The notes beneath the pieces are model-generated. The model had not been told where the DNA came from. It did not search any database and worked only from the letters and a program-made list of their open reading frames with translations. Below are positions 42,581 through 51,864 of a stretch of 52,385 nucleotides of DNA, in pieces (the stretch's first letter is position 1; each line of letters opens with the position of its first letter). The translations under genes were made by a program, and so were the position numbers. Source of the DNA: Candidatus Bathyarchaeota archaeon (GTDB taxonomy: Archaea > Thermoproteota > Bathyarchaeia > Bathyarchaeales > DTEX01); NCBI GenBank assembly GCA_018397065.1, contig JAGTRI010000008.1:1-52385 (forward strand), in the 5' to 3' direction.

Positions 42581-43432
42581 TTGGAAAAAGAAAACGTTCT
42601 TGTTATAGGCTTGGGAGAAGTAGGCCGCCCACTTTTCGAGCTGCTGAAAGAAAACACAAACTTTAATGTCTATGGTTTCGATCTGGATGAAAAAAAGATG
42701 AACGAAATTGGACAGTACAAGTCTGATTTTCCTTCGAAGTTCAGTGTCATGCATATTTGTATTCCATGTTCTGAAAAAAATGCGTATGTGAACGCTGTTG
42801 TTGCATATGTTACGCGGTTTAGCCCAAGGCTTGTGGTGATCAATAGCACTGTTGAACCAGGTGTTACATTGGAAGTTCATAAACGTTGCCACAACTCTCT
42901 TGTAGTTCACTCACCTGTTCGAGGAGTACACAAGAACACAGAATATATGAAGAAGGAGCTTAAGCGATGGACTAAATATATTGGTGGAGCAACACCTGAA
43001 GCTGCAGAGTTAGCTGAAGAGCATTTTAGAAAATTAGGTTTAAAGACTAAGGTCGTAAAAAGTTGTGTTGAGACAGAGATTGCAAAAATTTTTGAGACCA
43101 CTTACCGTGCTTGGATGATTGCATGTTTTCAAGAAATGCATCGAATTAGCCGATACTTCGGTGCATGCTTCGATGATGTGGCAGATTTTATAGAAGACAC
43201 GCACCGCTTAAGACATGATAGACCCTTAATGTTTCCAGGTGTTATTGGCGGTCATTGTCAAATTCCAAATATTGAGCTTCTACTGAGGATATACGAGTCA
43301 AAGTTTTTGAGGATTGTTCTGGAGTCAAACGAAAAACGAAAAGACGAAATAAAGGATCCAGAAATTGTGAAGGAAATTGAGAAAATTAAAAAAAGAGTCG
43401 AAGCAAACGAAAAACTAATTGAGGCCACGTAA
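42581..43432 (+). CDS. Half-length UDP-sugar dehydrogenase-like protein with catalytic Cys
   Basis: 283 aa with only the NAD domain (VLVIGLGEVGRPLFELL) and the central domain (VVINSTVEPGV; HSPVRGVHKN; EIAKIFETTYRA). It keeps the active-site motif FPGVIGGHCQIPN with Cys226. It lacks the C-terminal UDP-binding domain and ends in a charged coiled helix (EIVKEIEKIKKRVEANEK). TTG 42581 is the start; AGAGG lies about 10 bases upstream. There is no frameshift, so it looks like an evolved short form, not a fragment. It could act alone on an unusual substrate or complement the Cys-less full-length enzyme at 37490. It precedes aglB. Confidence 0.82.
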   Translation: MEKENVLVIGLGEVGRPLFELLKENTNFNVYGFDLDEKKMNEIGQYKSDFPSKFSVMHICIPCSEKNAYVNAVVAYVTRFSPRLVVINSTVEPGVTLEVHKRCHNSLVVHSPVRGVHKNTEYMKKELKRWTKYIGGATPEAAELAEEHFRKLGLKTKVVKSCVETEIAKIFETTYRAWMIACFQEMHRISRYFGACFDDVADFIEDTHRLRHDRPLMFPGVIGGHCQIPNIELLLRIYESKFLRIVLESNEKRKDEIKDPEIVKEIEKIKKRVEANEKLIEAT

Positions 43433-43519
43433 AAAGAATTACTTGTCTACATCGAACCATAAGCTAAATATAAACGGTTTTTGTAAGTAACAAGGAAAAT
43501 TGGATGCGAGCGTCAGAAA

Positions 43520-45814
43520 GTGTCAAGAATACTTAAAGATATCTCTAAGTTGAGCAAAATTTCGTCCATTCGCCCAAAAGTATCGCATAAAGCGATGATT
43601 AAAAGTACAGTATTGGTACTTATTCTCGTAATCGCGTTTCTCGTAAGAGTTTTACCTGTAAGGTGGGGATACTACTTAAACGAGTTCGACCCATACGTCC
43701 AGTACAGGCAGACAAAATACATCCTCGAGAACGGATTGTGGGGGCCAAACGGCTGGGTTTCGTGGCACGATTACAAGAGTTGGTATCCGTGGGGAACCAA
43801 AATGTCAATTACTTATTATCCAGGCTTACCAGTTCTCGGAGCTGTTCTATATACATGTTTATCTGTGCTTGGAATTCCGTTAGTCGGCTCTCCCACTCTT
43901 GACCCTTTACTGTCAGATCCCGTATACATCTTATGCGTCATCTTTCCTCCAATAATGGCAACATTAGCATGCCTTGCAATATATTTTCTTGGAAAAGACT
44001 TAGGTGGCGAAACAGTTGGACTGTTTGCTGCCTTCTTTTTGGCTTTGGATGCCTCGTACATTAGTAGAACAGCCCTCGGATTCTACGATGACGAAAGCGT
44101 AGGAGTATTAACTCTGATTCTTGTATGCCTCTTCTTTTTAAGGTCACTAGAAAAAGAAAAACCGCTAAAAATAAGCGTCATATACGCTGTTGCAGCTGGA
44201 TTGTCTCTGGGGTATCTTTGTGCAACATGGGGAGCAGCTAGATATCCAATAAACATGATTGCTCTGTTTACTCTCTGCCTTATCTTAATTAAAAGGTACT
44301 CGGCACGTTTGTTCTTGTCATATGGGATATTGTTTGCAATTGCACTATCTATAGCCATGAATGTTCCGCGTCTAGGATCTACATACATTTTCCAAACAGA
44401 AGTTTTACCTGTTTACGGGGTTTTCTTTTTATTAATTGTTTCTGAAATAAGTAGGAGAACTCAAAGGATCAGTAGAAAAGCATTATACTTTTTGGTATTT
44501 GCCTGTCTTATCTCAGTTTTCTTCATTTTTCTCTGGTATACTGGGTTAATTGGAAGTATTGGCACAAAGTTTCTGGCTGTTTTGATTCCGTCCACTCGTT
44601 TTGAAAGCACAATTTTTGAGTCTGTTGCAGAGCATAGGCCTTCAGCTTGGGGCACTTTCTATTATAACTGGGGAATTGGCACAATTTTTCTGCCAGTGGG
44701 CCTTTACTTTGCCATAATGTCCGCAACTAATGTAGGCATATTCGTGGCGATTTTTGGAATAACGGCAATCTATTTCGCAAGCTCCATGATACGAATCACG
44801 ATTCTTGTTTCGCCAGTCATCAGCCTACTTTGGGCTTTGGCAATAGTACGGCTCTTAAAACCCTTTATACTTTTCATGAAAGAGCAGCCAGAAAAAACCA
44901 AGAAAAAATTCAAGTTTAGAGGTTACATCAGCAAGGAAGCATCCACGGGAGTTGTAGCGTTAATGTTCATTTTCCTTATTCTTACATACGTTGTTGGAAC
45001 CGACTTCATGTTACCTCCCTCCGTAAGACAGGGACCAAGGGTTTTCACTCAAGCTTATACTCCTACAACAATTGCAGCTGCAGGAATGTCGGTATCAAGC
45101 GCTGCTCAAGACTGGATTAACGCATTAACGTGGATGCGTGAAAACCTTCCTCCTTCCCCTTCAAGGCCTGGAGAGCCTGTTTATTACAATGGCGAGATCA
45201 TCAATGGAACTGTGGTTGCTAGCTGGTGGGATTACGGGTACTGGATAACGGCAATCGCTAACAGAACGTCTCTAGCGGACAACGGCAGCTGGAACATGAC
45301 CCAGATCCAACAAATTGGACTAATGTTCATGTCAAACGAAACTGAGGCAGTCAAAATATTAAGAAAGTTTAACGTAACACATGTAGTTGTCTTCGTGACA
45401 TTTACGGTGAGCGGTTCCAGCTCTGGATACTATTATCCAGTGTTCGTGTCTCTGGGAGGCGACAACGCAAAATGGCAGTGGATGGCAAGAATCCCAGGGC
45501 TAAACGACGCAGACTTCGGAAACCTCACCGGATACCTAGGATACGACTGGCACGATCTTAACGGAGACGGCTCAGCATTTGACTCAAGCGGTAATCCCCA
45601 GTCAGGAGAAATTTTCGCCAACAGCCGAGGCCAAAACACAACACTCTATAAGCTTATGCGTTACGGTGCGGAAATGACAACGTGGTCGTACTCAACGATC
45701 ACATTACAATATTTCGAGGAAGCATACTTCTCAAGAACACATGGAAGCGCAACATCAGGAAAAGGCTACATACCATTAGTATGCGTCTATAAGGTCAAAT
45801 ATCCCACTGATTAA
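43520..45814 (+). CDS. aglB: Oligosaccharyltransferase AglB/STT3
   Basis: Membrane enzyme that moves the lipid-linked glycan onto Asn in N-x-S/T sequons outside the cell. 764 aa: about 13 N-terminal helices, then a soluble C-terminal domain. Catalytic and binding motifs are YYLNEFDPYVQYRQT (Asp57, metal), ALGFYDDESVGVL, and the hallmark WWDYG at residues 569-573 followed by ANRTSLADNGSWN. Start GTG 43520; the nearby ATG at 43504 is out of frame. Central gene of the glycosylation cluster; flanked by the half-length dehydrogenase and a GT2 enzyme. Confidence 0.95.
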   Translation: MSRILKDISKLSKISSIRPKVSHKAMIKSTVLVLILVIAFLVRVLPVRWGYYLNEFDPYVQYRQTKYILENGLWGPNGWVSWHDYKSWYPWGTKMSITYYPGLPVLGAVLYTCLSVLGIPLVGSPTLDPLLSDPVYILCVIFPPIMATLACLAIYFLGKDLGGETVGLFAAFFLALDASYISRTALGFYDDESVGVLTLILVCLFFLRSLEKEKPLKISVIYAVAAGLSLGYLCATWGAARYPINMIALFTLCLILIKRYSARLFLSYGILFAIALSIAMNVPRLGSTYIFQTEVLPVYGVFFLLIVSEISRRTQRISRKALYFLVFACLISVFFIFLWYTGLIGSIGTKFLAVLIPSTRFESTIFESVAEHRPSAWGTFYYNWGIGTIFLPVGLYFAIMSATNVGIFVAIFGITAIYFASSMIRITILVSPVISLLWALAIVRLLKPFILFMKEQPEKTKKKFKFRGYISKEASTGVVALMFIFLILTYVVGTDFMLPPSVRQGPRVFTQAYTPTTIAAAGMSVSSAAQDWINALTWMRENLPPSPSRPGEPVYYNGEIINGTVVASWWDYGYWITAIANRTSLADNGSWNMTQIQQIGLMFMSNETEAVKILRKFNVTHVVVFVTFTVSGSSSGYYYPVFVSLGGDNAKWQWMARIPGLNDADFGNLTGYLGYDWHDLNGDGSAFDSSGNPQSGEIFANSRGQNTTLYKLMRYGAEMTTWSYSTITLQYFEEAYFSRTHGSATSGKGYIPLVCVYKVKYPTD

Positions 45815-45934
45815 GTAAATCCTCTACAGTTATCCGCTATGAGAATCAGTTCCCTATCTTCATATCAGAAGGACTACTAAATCATTATCCAGTCTCCCCA
45901 CAAATACTCACGACTGTCAGATAGATTGATAAAA

Positions 45935-45959
45935 AGTATTGTTAAAACTTTTCAATACT
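45935..45959 (+). promoter_or_regulatory. Inverted repeat before the GT2 gene
   Basis: AGTATTG (45935-45941) and CAATACT (45953-45959) form perfect 7-base arms around an 11-base spacer, 13 bases before the ATG of the glycosyltransferase. It may be an operator or an RNA hairpin near the start codon. Confidence 0.4.
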
Positions 45960-45972
45960 GAAAGACATAACA

Positions 45973-46842
45973 ATGTTGGTGAGACTTCAAGTGGCATTCG
46001 CTAAAGATTCAGCTGCTAAAAAGCATGGGATAAGGATTATGGCTGTGATATCCGCAAGGAACGAGGTTGAGCATCTGGCTAATACAATAATCTCACTTAG
46101 ACGACAGACTATGCCAATAGAGAAAATCATTGTCATAAACGACGGCTCAGAAGACGGTACCGGAATCTTAGCGAGAAATCATGGTTGCACCGTCGTTGAT
46201 CTGCCTTTTCACAAAGATAGCTATATCGGACGACCTGAGCTTGCTGAATGCTTCAATGCTGGACTTAAAATTGCGCGTGAAGAGAATGCAGATTACGTAT
46301 TAATCGTAGGTGCTGACCACCCATTACCTTCTGACTACGTCGAAAAGTTAGTTGTTCGAATGGAAAGAAATTCGAAACTCATGGTAGCAAGCGGCTGCAT
46401 AAAGGGGGAGCCAATTACTGAATCTGCGCCAAGGGGCTCAGGAAGACTTATTAGGGGTTCTTTCTGGAGGGATTTAAATGGTATGCAATATCCCGTGGTT
46501 TGGGGGTGGGAGAGCTGGTTGTGTTTAAAAGCGCAGCAGATGGGATACGAAACAATATGCTATAGAGATATTGTAACTGAGGTCTCAAGACCCACTGGAT
46601 TGAAAAAAAGCAACAATCTTGGGAAAGCAATGTACGCATTAGGCTATCATTGGGCATATGTCTTAGGAAGATCCTTCTTGACCTTCTTGAAGTCTCCTAA
46701 AGCTGGTATGAGCATGTTCTGGGGATGGTTTAGACACAACGACATTGAACGGCTGGATATAGCTGAGTGGGTTAATCAGATGCAAAAGAGAAAAATCTTC
46801 GAAAGATTTTTGCAGATAATTAGGCATGGCGGAAGAACTTGA
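45973..46842 (+). CDS. Family 2 glycosyltransferase (GT-A)
   Basis: 289 aa. GT-A fold with MAVISARNEVEHLANTIIS, then IEKIIVINDGSEDGTG and the DxD-like YVLIVGADHPLP. A later WGWESWLCLKAQQMGYETIC segment resembles the acceptor side of the family. No clear membrane helix. It should add a sugar to the lipid-linked N-glycan. ATG 45973 gives a 22-residue extension before the core; ATG 46039 would start at the core, so the true start is uncertain. Its end overlaps a decayed frame that looks like the beginning of another glycosyltransferase. Confidence 0.85.
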   Translation: MLVRLQVAFAKDSAAKKHGIRIMAVISARNEVEHLANTIISLRRQTMPIEKIIVINDGSEDGTGILARNHGCTVVDLPFHKDSYIGRPELAECFNAGLKIAREENADYVLIVGADHPLPSDYVEKLVVRMERNSKLMVASGCIKGEPITESAPRGSGRLIRGSFWRDLNGMQYPVVWGWESWLCLKAQQMGYETICYRDIVTEVSRPTGLKKSNNLGKAMYALGYHWAYVLGRSFLTFLKSPKAGMSMFWGWFRHNDIERLDIAEWVNQMQKRKIFERFLQIIRHGGRT

Positions 46843-46964
46843 TTCAAATAGAATGTGATGTCTGCATCCCTAATCCTAAATTGGATGGACGCGTTCGTAC
46901 TTGCGCTTATACTTTAGAGAGTTCTTACCATATTGTTAGAGAATTTAAAGGTTCTAGACATTGA
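46839..46964 (+). pseudogene. Probable remnant of a glycosyltransferase N-terminus
   Basis: TTG 46839 overlaps the GT2 stop as TTGA, like other coupled starts in this window. The 41-codon frame includes CIPNPKLDGRVRTCAYTLES and SYHIVREFKG, reminiscent of the N-terminal DxRVxxxAxxL...yxV pattern of GT4 glycosyltransferases. It then meets TGA and no long frame follows. This may be the stump of a lost gene of the agl cluster. Resemblance only; short and unverified. Confidence 0.35.
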
Positions 46965-47238
46965 GGGAAGCATCATTATTACAATCAAAGGTGTGTTGGA
47001 AGAAGACAAATACTTGCACGTGCAAAAGTAAAGAGAGTGATACAGCCAGAATCAGAAACGGACAAAAAACAAGAATGTGGTGTATATGAATTTGGTTTCT
47101 TAAGCAAGTAGTTACCCTAGAATGGATAGATAGGCATAAATGCGAAAAACTATAACTATACTTCTTAACACACAAGATTCTTCCTCATCCGCTGCACTTT
47201 AAGCATATGGTATTCAACGCAAAACATGGGTAAGCAAA
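46965..47238. other. Spacer with possible gene debris
   Basis: Several short frames follow the remnant above, for example a +1-shifted one reading LKVLDIEGSIIITIKGVLEE (about 46945-47030). No intact gene. Consistent with decay of a coding region, but not proof. Confidence 0.3.
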
Positions 47239-48081
47239 ATGGCACGAATTGGGTATCCTGAACGGGACGAGTGGTTACATGATTTTGATCCGGCGAGACT
47301 TGAATCGCAAAGCTATAAACGTATATTAAAGCAGCGTTACGACATTTTTTCATTTTGGCAAAGGTTCCCAGATACTGTCCCGCGTTACGGATACTTTATG
47401 GAATGGGATAATGTTGCTGTACTGGAAATAAGAACTTTCCAAGACTGGTGGCAGAGCATAGACAGAAAAACAAGAAACATGGTCCGAAAAGCGGAAAAAT
47501 CAGGCGTAGTCGTCAGAGAAGTTGTTCCAGATGACAAATTTTGGAGTGGTATCGTAGAAATTTACAATGAGACTCCAATTAGGCAAGGAAAACCCTTTAG
47601 GCACTTTGGTAAGAATTTTGCTGATGTTAAGGCAAAATTTGAACCTTGGATCCCACAAAGTACTTTTATTGGCGCATACTATGGGCATGAGCTAATTGGC
47701 TTTATACAGATGCTCCACTGTGATAAATATACGCTTATGTCGCAGATTCTCTCCAAAATAAAATATCTTAGTAAGGCTCCGAACAATGCTATGATTGCTA
47801 AGGCAGTCGAGATATGCTCGAATAGGGGCGTAAAATACTTGATATATGCAAAAATGAGTGGGGGGTCACTTGGTCAATTCAAAAGGAATAATGGGTTCAT
47901 CGAAAGGCATGTGCCACGCTACTACATTCCATTGACTTTGAAAGGAAAAATCATCTTATTTTTGCATCTTCACCACGGGATTAGAGGTATTATCCCTAAG
48001 CAAATAAAAGACAAATTGAGACTAATTCGCAAAAGGTACTTCGAGACAGTTTTGAAGAGTTCGAAACAATCACACTCTTAA
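47239..48081 (+). CDS. FemAB/GNAT-like acyltransferase-fold protein
   Basis: 280 aa soluble protein. The core from IDRKTRNMVRKAEKSGVVV through IVEIYNETPIRQGKPFRHFG to STFIGAYYGHELIGFIQML and YLIYAKMSGGSLGQFKRNNG has the layout of GNAT/FemAB-type (BioF2-like) N-acyltransferases, which add aminoacyl or acyl groups to amino-sugars or peptides. The Arg/Lys-rich C-terminus could contact membrane lipid. It sits in the glycan cluster and may decorate an amino-sugar. The start ATG 47239 follows GGTAAGCAAA, a weak ribosome-binding site. Confidence 0.75.
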   Translation: MARIGYPERDEWLHDFDPARLESQSYKRILKQRYDIFSFWQRFPDTVPRYGYFMEWDNVAVLEIRTFQDWWQSIDRKTRNMVRKAEKSGVVVREVVPDDKFWSGIVEIYNETPIRQGKPFRHFGKNFADVKAKFEPWIPQSTFIGAYYGHELIGFIQMLHCDKYTLMSQILSKIKYLSKAPNNAMIAKAVEICSNRGVKYLIYAKMSGGSLGQFKRNNGFIERHVPRYYIPLTLKGKIILFLHLHHGIRGIIPKQIKDKLRLIRKRYFETVLKSSKQSHS

Positions 48082-48204
48082 CTATTTATCCATAAATGAT
48101 ATTTAATAGAACAAGAACCTATCAATACATTGAGAAGGACAAACAGAGAGTGGTAAGAATTTGAATTTCAGAAAGTCGGACTGCGAAAAAATCCATGTCG
48201 ATGT

Positions 48205-48975
48205 TTGATAAACCAATGGCCAGTCCTTATCTATTCAAAGAGGGTGCGATTTTTGATCGGGCTTCGCCATGATGTAGACAACATTTACGGGCTAAGAGAT
48301 GGGTTACCAAAACTCATAAGAATAGAGGAAAAGTTCGGCATAAGATCAACAATATTTGTGAGAACAAATATCATGCCTGAAAAGTCTGATAAAGAATACA
48401 TCAAGCAACTAGAAGACAAAGGATGGGAAATTGGATTACATCTAACTAACACAATTAACACTTCAGAGTTTCCCTCTCCTAAAGATGAATTACGGTTTCT
48501 GCGAAACATTGGCTTAAACATACAAGGCGTAACTCCCTGTGGCCAAACAATAGGTTGGAAGGGGGAGGTTACATGGAAAACAATGGATTCCCTAGGTCTA
48601 CAATATATGGAAGGCTACGGTATACCGGATTTTGAGACAAAGACGTTCGTTATGCCAACGCATTTAACGCTTGATCATGGCTATGTGAAAAAATTTGGAG
48701 AAAATAAAGGCTATCAACTTTTTACTCAGGATCTAGACGTAATCTTACAACAAAGAGGTCATGCCACAGTTCTTTCTCATCCAGAATGGTTTGTGAGAAG
48801 CTTAGGGTACAATTCGAAACACAGAACGGTGATAAGACTAACGAGAGTAATTTTCACGGCTCTGAGTAAGAGGCTTATGAGCAACGTATACAACCAATTT
48901 TTGACTGACTATAACGAGAAAACAAAATTTATGAGATATATAGATCTAATGAAATATTTAATGCGTGACATTTGA
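48205..48975 (+). CDS. Polysaccharide deacetylase-like (NodB/CE4-type) protein
   Basis: 256 aa. GLRHDVDN near the N-terminus supplies the Asp of the NodB metal site, and GWEIGLHLTNT has a His of the HxxxH zone; the second His of that motif is not clear. Such enzymes remove acetyl groups from N-acetylated sugars or handle related substrates. No signal peptide. TTG 48205 is the first possible start after an in-frame stop at 48154. It lies 120 bases after the acyltransferase gene. De-acetylation followed by re-acylation by the neighbouring FemAB-like protein is an attractive but untested idea. Confidence 0.75.
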   Translation: MINQWPVLIYSKRVRFLIGLRHDVDNIYGLRDGLPKLIRIEEKFGIRSTIFVRTNIMPEKSDKEYIKQLEDKGWEIGLHLTNTINTSEFPSPKDELRFLRNIGLNIQGVTPCGQTIGWKGEVTWKTMDSLGLQYMEGYGIPDFETKTFVMPTHLTLDHGYVKKFGENKGYQLFTQDLDVILQQRGHATVLSHPEWFVRSLGYNSKHRTVIRLTRVIFTALSKRLMSNVYNQFLTDYNEKTKFMRYIDLMKYLMRDI

Positions 48976-49135
48976 AATCTTTTTGGATGCTTTTCCAAAA
49001 AACACTGAAAGATGCAATCCTAAATATTTTGGTATTTAATGGTTAAAATTAAAAATTAGCCCTCTCCATTTAGTTTAAATACATCCTCGATTTTTCTTAT
49101 AAAGAAAGAGCAGAATCTTTGAGTGAAGACCAGTC

Positions 49136-49318
49136 TTGGAGGTGTCCGAATTAGCTGAACCTGAGCAGAAGCAGTCCACGATTCTTTATCAGTGCATGAA
49201 GTGCGGTGCAACTGTGAAGTCCACTGATCTTGACCTTGGTGTGAGGTGTCCTTTTTGTCGTTACCGTGTTCTCATGAAGGTTAGGCCCCCAATAGTAAAG
49301 AGAATCAAAGCGCGGTAA
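49136..49318 (+). CDS. rpoP: DNA-directed RNA polymerase subunit P (Rpb12-like)
   Basis: 60 aa zinc-ribbon protein with YQCMKCGATV and RCPFCRYRVLMKVRPP, the four zinc-binding cysteines, and the VKRIKAR tail typical of archaeal RpoP/eukaryotic Rpb12. It helps assemble the RNA polymerase. Start TTG 49136 or GTG 49142 (VSELAEPE...). It is a standalone housekeeping gene between the glycan cluster and tRNA-Arg. Confidence 0.93.
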   Translation: MEVSELAEPEQKQSTILYQCMKCGATVKSTDLDLGVRCPFCRYRVLMKVRPPIVKRIKAR

Positions 49319-49437
49319 CGATGATTCTTGCCGGAAACTATTAATGCCTTTCAAGATTAGTTTTCTCCATAAACGAATACCGTTCTATAAGTGCTTTTCT
49401 CTTTGATCTGCAAGAAACATATTCCAATGATGGATAG

Positions 49438-49513
49438 CGGGTCCGCTGGGATTTGAACCCAGGACCTCCAGCTCCGCAGGCTGACGTCCTGATCCGGGCT
49501 AGACTACGGACCC
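49438..49513 (-). tRNA. tRNA-Arg (anticodon GCG)
   Basis: Minus strand, 75 nt plus discriminator G. Acceptor GGGTCCG/CGGACCC, D-arm GTC...GAC, anticodon stem TCAGC/GCTGG with loop CTGCGGA (anticodon GCG), T-arm CTGGG TTCAAAT CCCAG. No intron and no encoded CCA. It reads CGC/CGU codons. Confidence 0.95.
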
Positions 49514-50386
49514 TTTGGGCGGGATTACTCTTAGTTTGGGTTAATCATTAAATGCGTGATTCTTGTGGCACGGTTTAAAGTTATCTATGTGTATAGCATG
49601 TTTAAATAATGCTTCAAGAGATTTTTGCTTTTTTATTTCGTCTGCCGTAGTTATTTCGAATATAATTTTTTGACGTTCTGAAAGTTTGCCAGTTGGGTAT
49701 ACTGAAGAGTGTATTTGACTCTTTTGTATCTAAGCAGTTGTTGTACGTACTCTTCTGTTTAGGCGTACTATATGTTGCTTTCCAAGTTGAACGTGTATGT
49801 AGTTATTCGTCGAATTTGGGTTTTTCAAGCTTCAGGCAACCTTCTTTTTTGGTCGTCCGAAGCGTTTCACGAGGTTCCAGGCGCTACTGCGGATACAGTC
49901 TTGACTGCTTATTTCAGATAAACCCTTTAAAAATATCCATCACCTTCTCTAACACGTCGAAGATTCTGGCGTGGCTGAATTCCTAAGTGGAATATAAACA
50001 GTTTTTGTAACCAAGATATGTCTGTTCACTTCAAATTGAGAATTTCTCCCCTAGGATATCTCGTCTCTTTCAGGATCTGTAGAAAAGTGCTTATATGTTT
50101 AATGCAGGATGCTACAGGCAAGTCTAATTCAGCCTCTATTGCAACGAAAGGCAATTTCTCAATTGGTTTGCATTTTGTTTTATTCCGCGTTTTACCTTTC
50201 ATTTTGAGAAAAGAAGTTGTGAAGCGAAATGAGATGTAGAAGCGCAGGGGCTGAATTATTTTGCTTTATGGTGTACAAAGTCAAGTAGATTTATTTATAT
50301 AGAACACAGACTATGTAGCGTCATGTTGATTGTTATTCGGCTAAGAAGAAGAAAATGTAGATACAATCTCTTGATTGGCTAACATA
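49514..50386. other. 870-base spacer, no supported gene
   Basis: Two plus-strand frames (49693-49986 and 50018-50239) are open but Cys/Ser/Phe-rich, lack ribosome binding sites and resemble no family. A TATA-like TTTATTTATATAG lies at about 50289-50302. Nothing else seen. Confidence 0.45.
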
Positions 50387-50995
50387 CTATTCTAAGCCTC
50401 CTATTATCTTTGCTGGCGCTCCAACCGCCACACAAAAAGCTGGGATGTCGTGCGTCACGATTGAGCCTGCCCCAACCACGGCCCCATCTCCTATAGAAGC
50501 ACCTAAAACCTGCACGCCAGTTCCTAACCAACAATTTTTCCCTATCTCGACATATTGAACCATTATTTCCTGATATTTGAGTGGACGAGACCCATCATGC
50601 AAATGTTTATGTGTATGAACGTAACATCGGCTGCTCAGAACTGACCCAGCTCCTATTTTCACGTTGCCAGTTAAGTCTATCATACAATTTTCCCCTACAG
50701 TGGCGTTTACGTCAAGGAAAAAAGTAGAGCTGCAAAGTGAATGCTGCGCTTTAACTACACATCCGCTTCCAATACTTGCATACTTTCTTATATGAACGGT
50801 AACTCCGTCTTCAGCGTATATTTTGCTTTGTTCTCCAACTTCCACATTGTCTTCCAGCGCAATCAATCCTTTTTTGGTTGTAGAGATTACTGCGCCGCAG
50901 CCTATATGCACGTTTCTCCCTGTATAAACATTGCCTTTCGCAACATAGCCAGTAACCAACGCGAGGTGACGCAGCAAAAGACGCAGCCTTTTCAT
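50387..50995 (-). CDS. Hexapeptide-repeat (left-handed beta-helix) acyltransferase
   Basis: 202 aa with repeated [LIV]G-x4 turns throughout: VHIGCGAVIST, YASIGSGCVVK, ATVGENCMIDL, VKIGAGSVLSS, VEIGKNCWLGTG and ASIGDGAVVGAGSIVTHDIP, ending in the usual AVGAPAKIIGGL. The family (WbbJ/LacA-like) uses acetyl-CoA to O-acetylate sugars; His in YVHTHKHLHDG is the likely catalytic region. Probably modifies a glycan sugar from the neighbouring cluster. ATG 50995, preceded by A-rich sequence. The stop is TAG; readthrough would add 16 codons before TAA. Confidence 0.88.
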   Translation of the reverse strand: MKRLRLLLRHLALVTGYVAKGNVYTGRNVHIGCGAVISTTKKGLIALEDNVEVGEQSKIYAEDGVTVHIRKYASIGSGCVVKAQHSLCSSTFFLDVNATVGENCMIDLTGNVKIGAGSVLSSRCYVHTHKHLHDGSRPLKYQEIMVQYVEIGKNCWLGTGVQVLGASIGDGAVVGAGSIVTHDIPAFCVAVGAPAKIIGGLE

Positions 50996-51864
50996 ATTTT
51001 AAACCTCATTTTTTATGTTTTCGCCATTTTTTGCTTCTTAAACTGGAAGTTGTCTAATCAACTTCTGTTTTGTCTCATTAATTCTCAAACATTCTCTGCA
51101 GACAATCTGGTCATACTGCTCGCCTGCGTTGCATAATAAGATGAACTTCATTTTCTAGTCGACTTGTTCTCGTTTATTTTTACTTTTTCCTGATATATTT
51201 TCTTTAGGGTTCTGAATTAATTCAAAAAGTAACGCGTAAACAAGCCCTGATTTACCTCATGTTTTTGATTGTACTTTACGGTTTTTTTATGCTATCTTCA
51301 GACTACGCTTTTACATCAATCTCAAAGTTGTGCCGTCCAATTTAAATTCAAATTTTCAACCATGACACCTCTAAGCAACATAAAGAGATGAAACTCAGGA
51401 AAAGCGAAGATATCGCCAGCGCAGAGTCTCACTAGGTTTTTATATAAAAACTAGAGCCTTTCTAAATTTGAAGAATTTCTCCGCATAACCACGTAGCACA
51501 ACTTTAATTAGGAAAAGTCTCGAAGAAAAAACAGTAAGAGATAGATTACTTTGAACATAGTATCTTTAAGAAACATATAGTCCGCAATAAAAGCAATTCT
51601 CAAGAGATTTTTTTAGACGTTCTGTAATGGATGTTCATCATAAAGAGAAGCAGCAACCTAAAGCCAAAAACATTTATGCTTCACACAATTTATAGAATAA
51701 AAAATCTGACTTGACTATATTGACCCTTCCATCTCAGCAACTTGCACCTGAACTTTGGTACTAATATAAGAAAAAATATTGAAATAACATTTATGCTTCT
51801 TTGATATCTTAGGTAAAGATATATATCTGAAGATGACAAATTAATAATTAAGGTGAAAGATTTA
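50996..51864. other. 870-base spacer before the last gene
   Basis: AT-rich, with no convincing frame. Contains a perfect 16-base palindrome GTTTTTATATAAAAAC (51436-51451). The promoter of the final gene probably lies near AAAGATATATATCTG (51815-51830). Confidence 0.45.

Noticed and set aside
49319-49345. Possible C/D-box small RNA (CGATGAT after rpoP)
   Set aside because: Only a partial C-box and no convincing D-box or guide arrangement.
49693-50239. Two plus-strand frames of 97 and 73 codons
   Set aside because: Biased Ser/Phe/Cys composition, no ribosome binding site, no recognisable motif.
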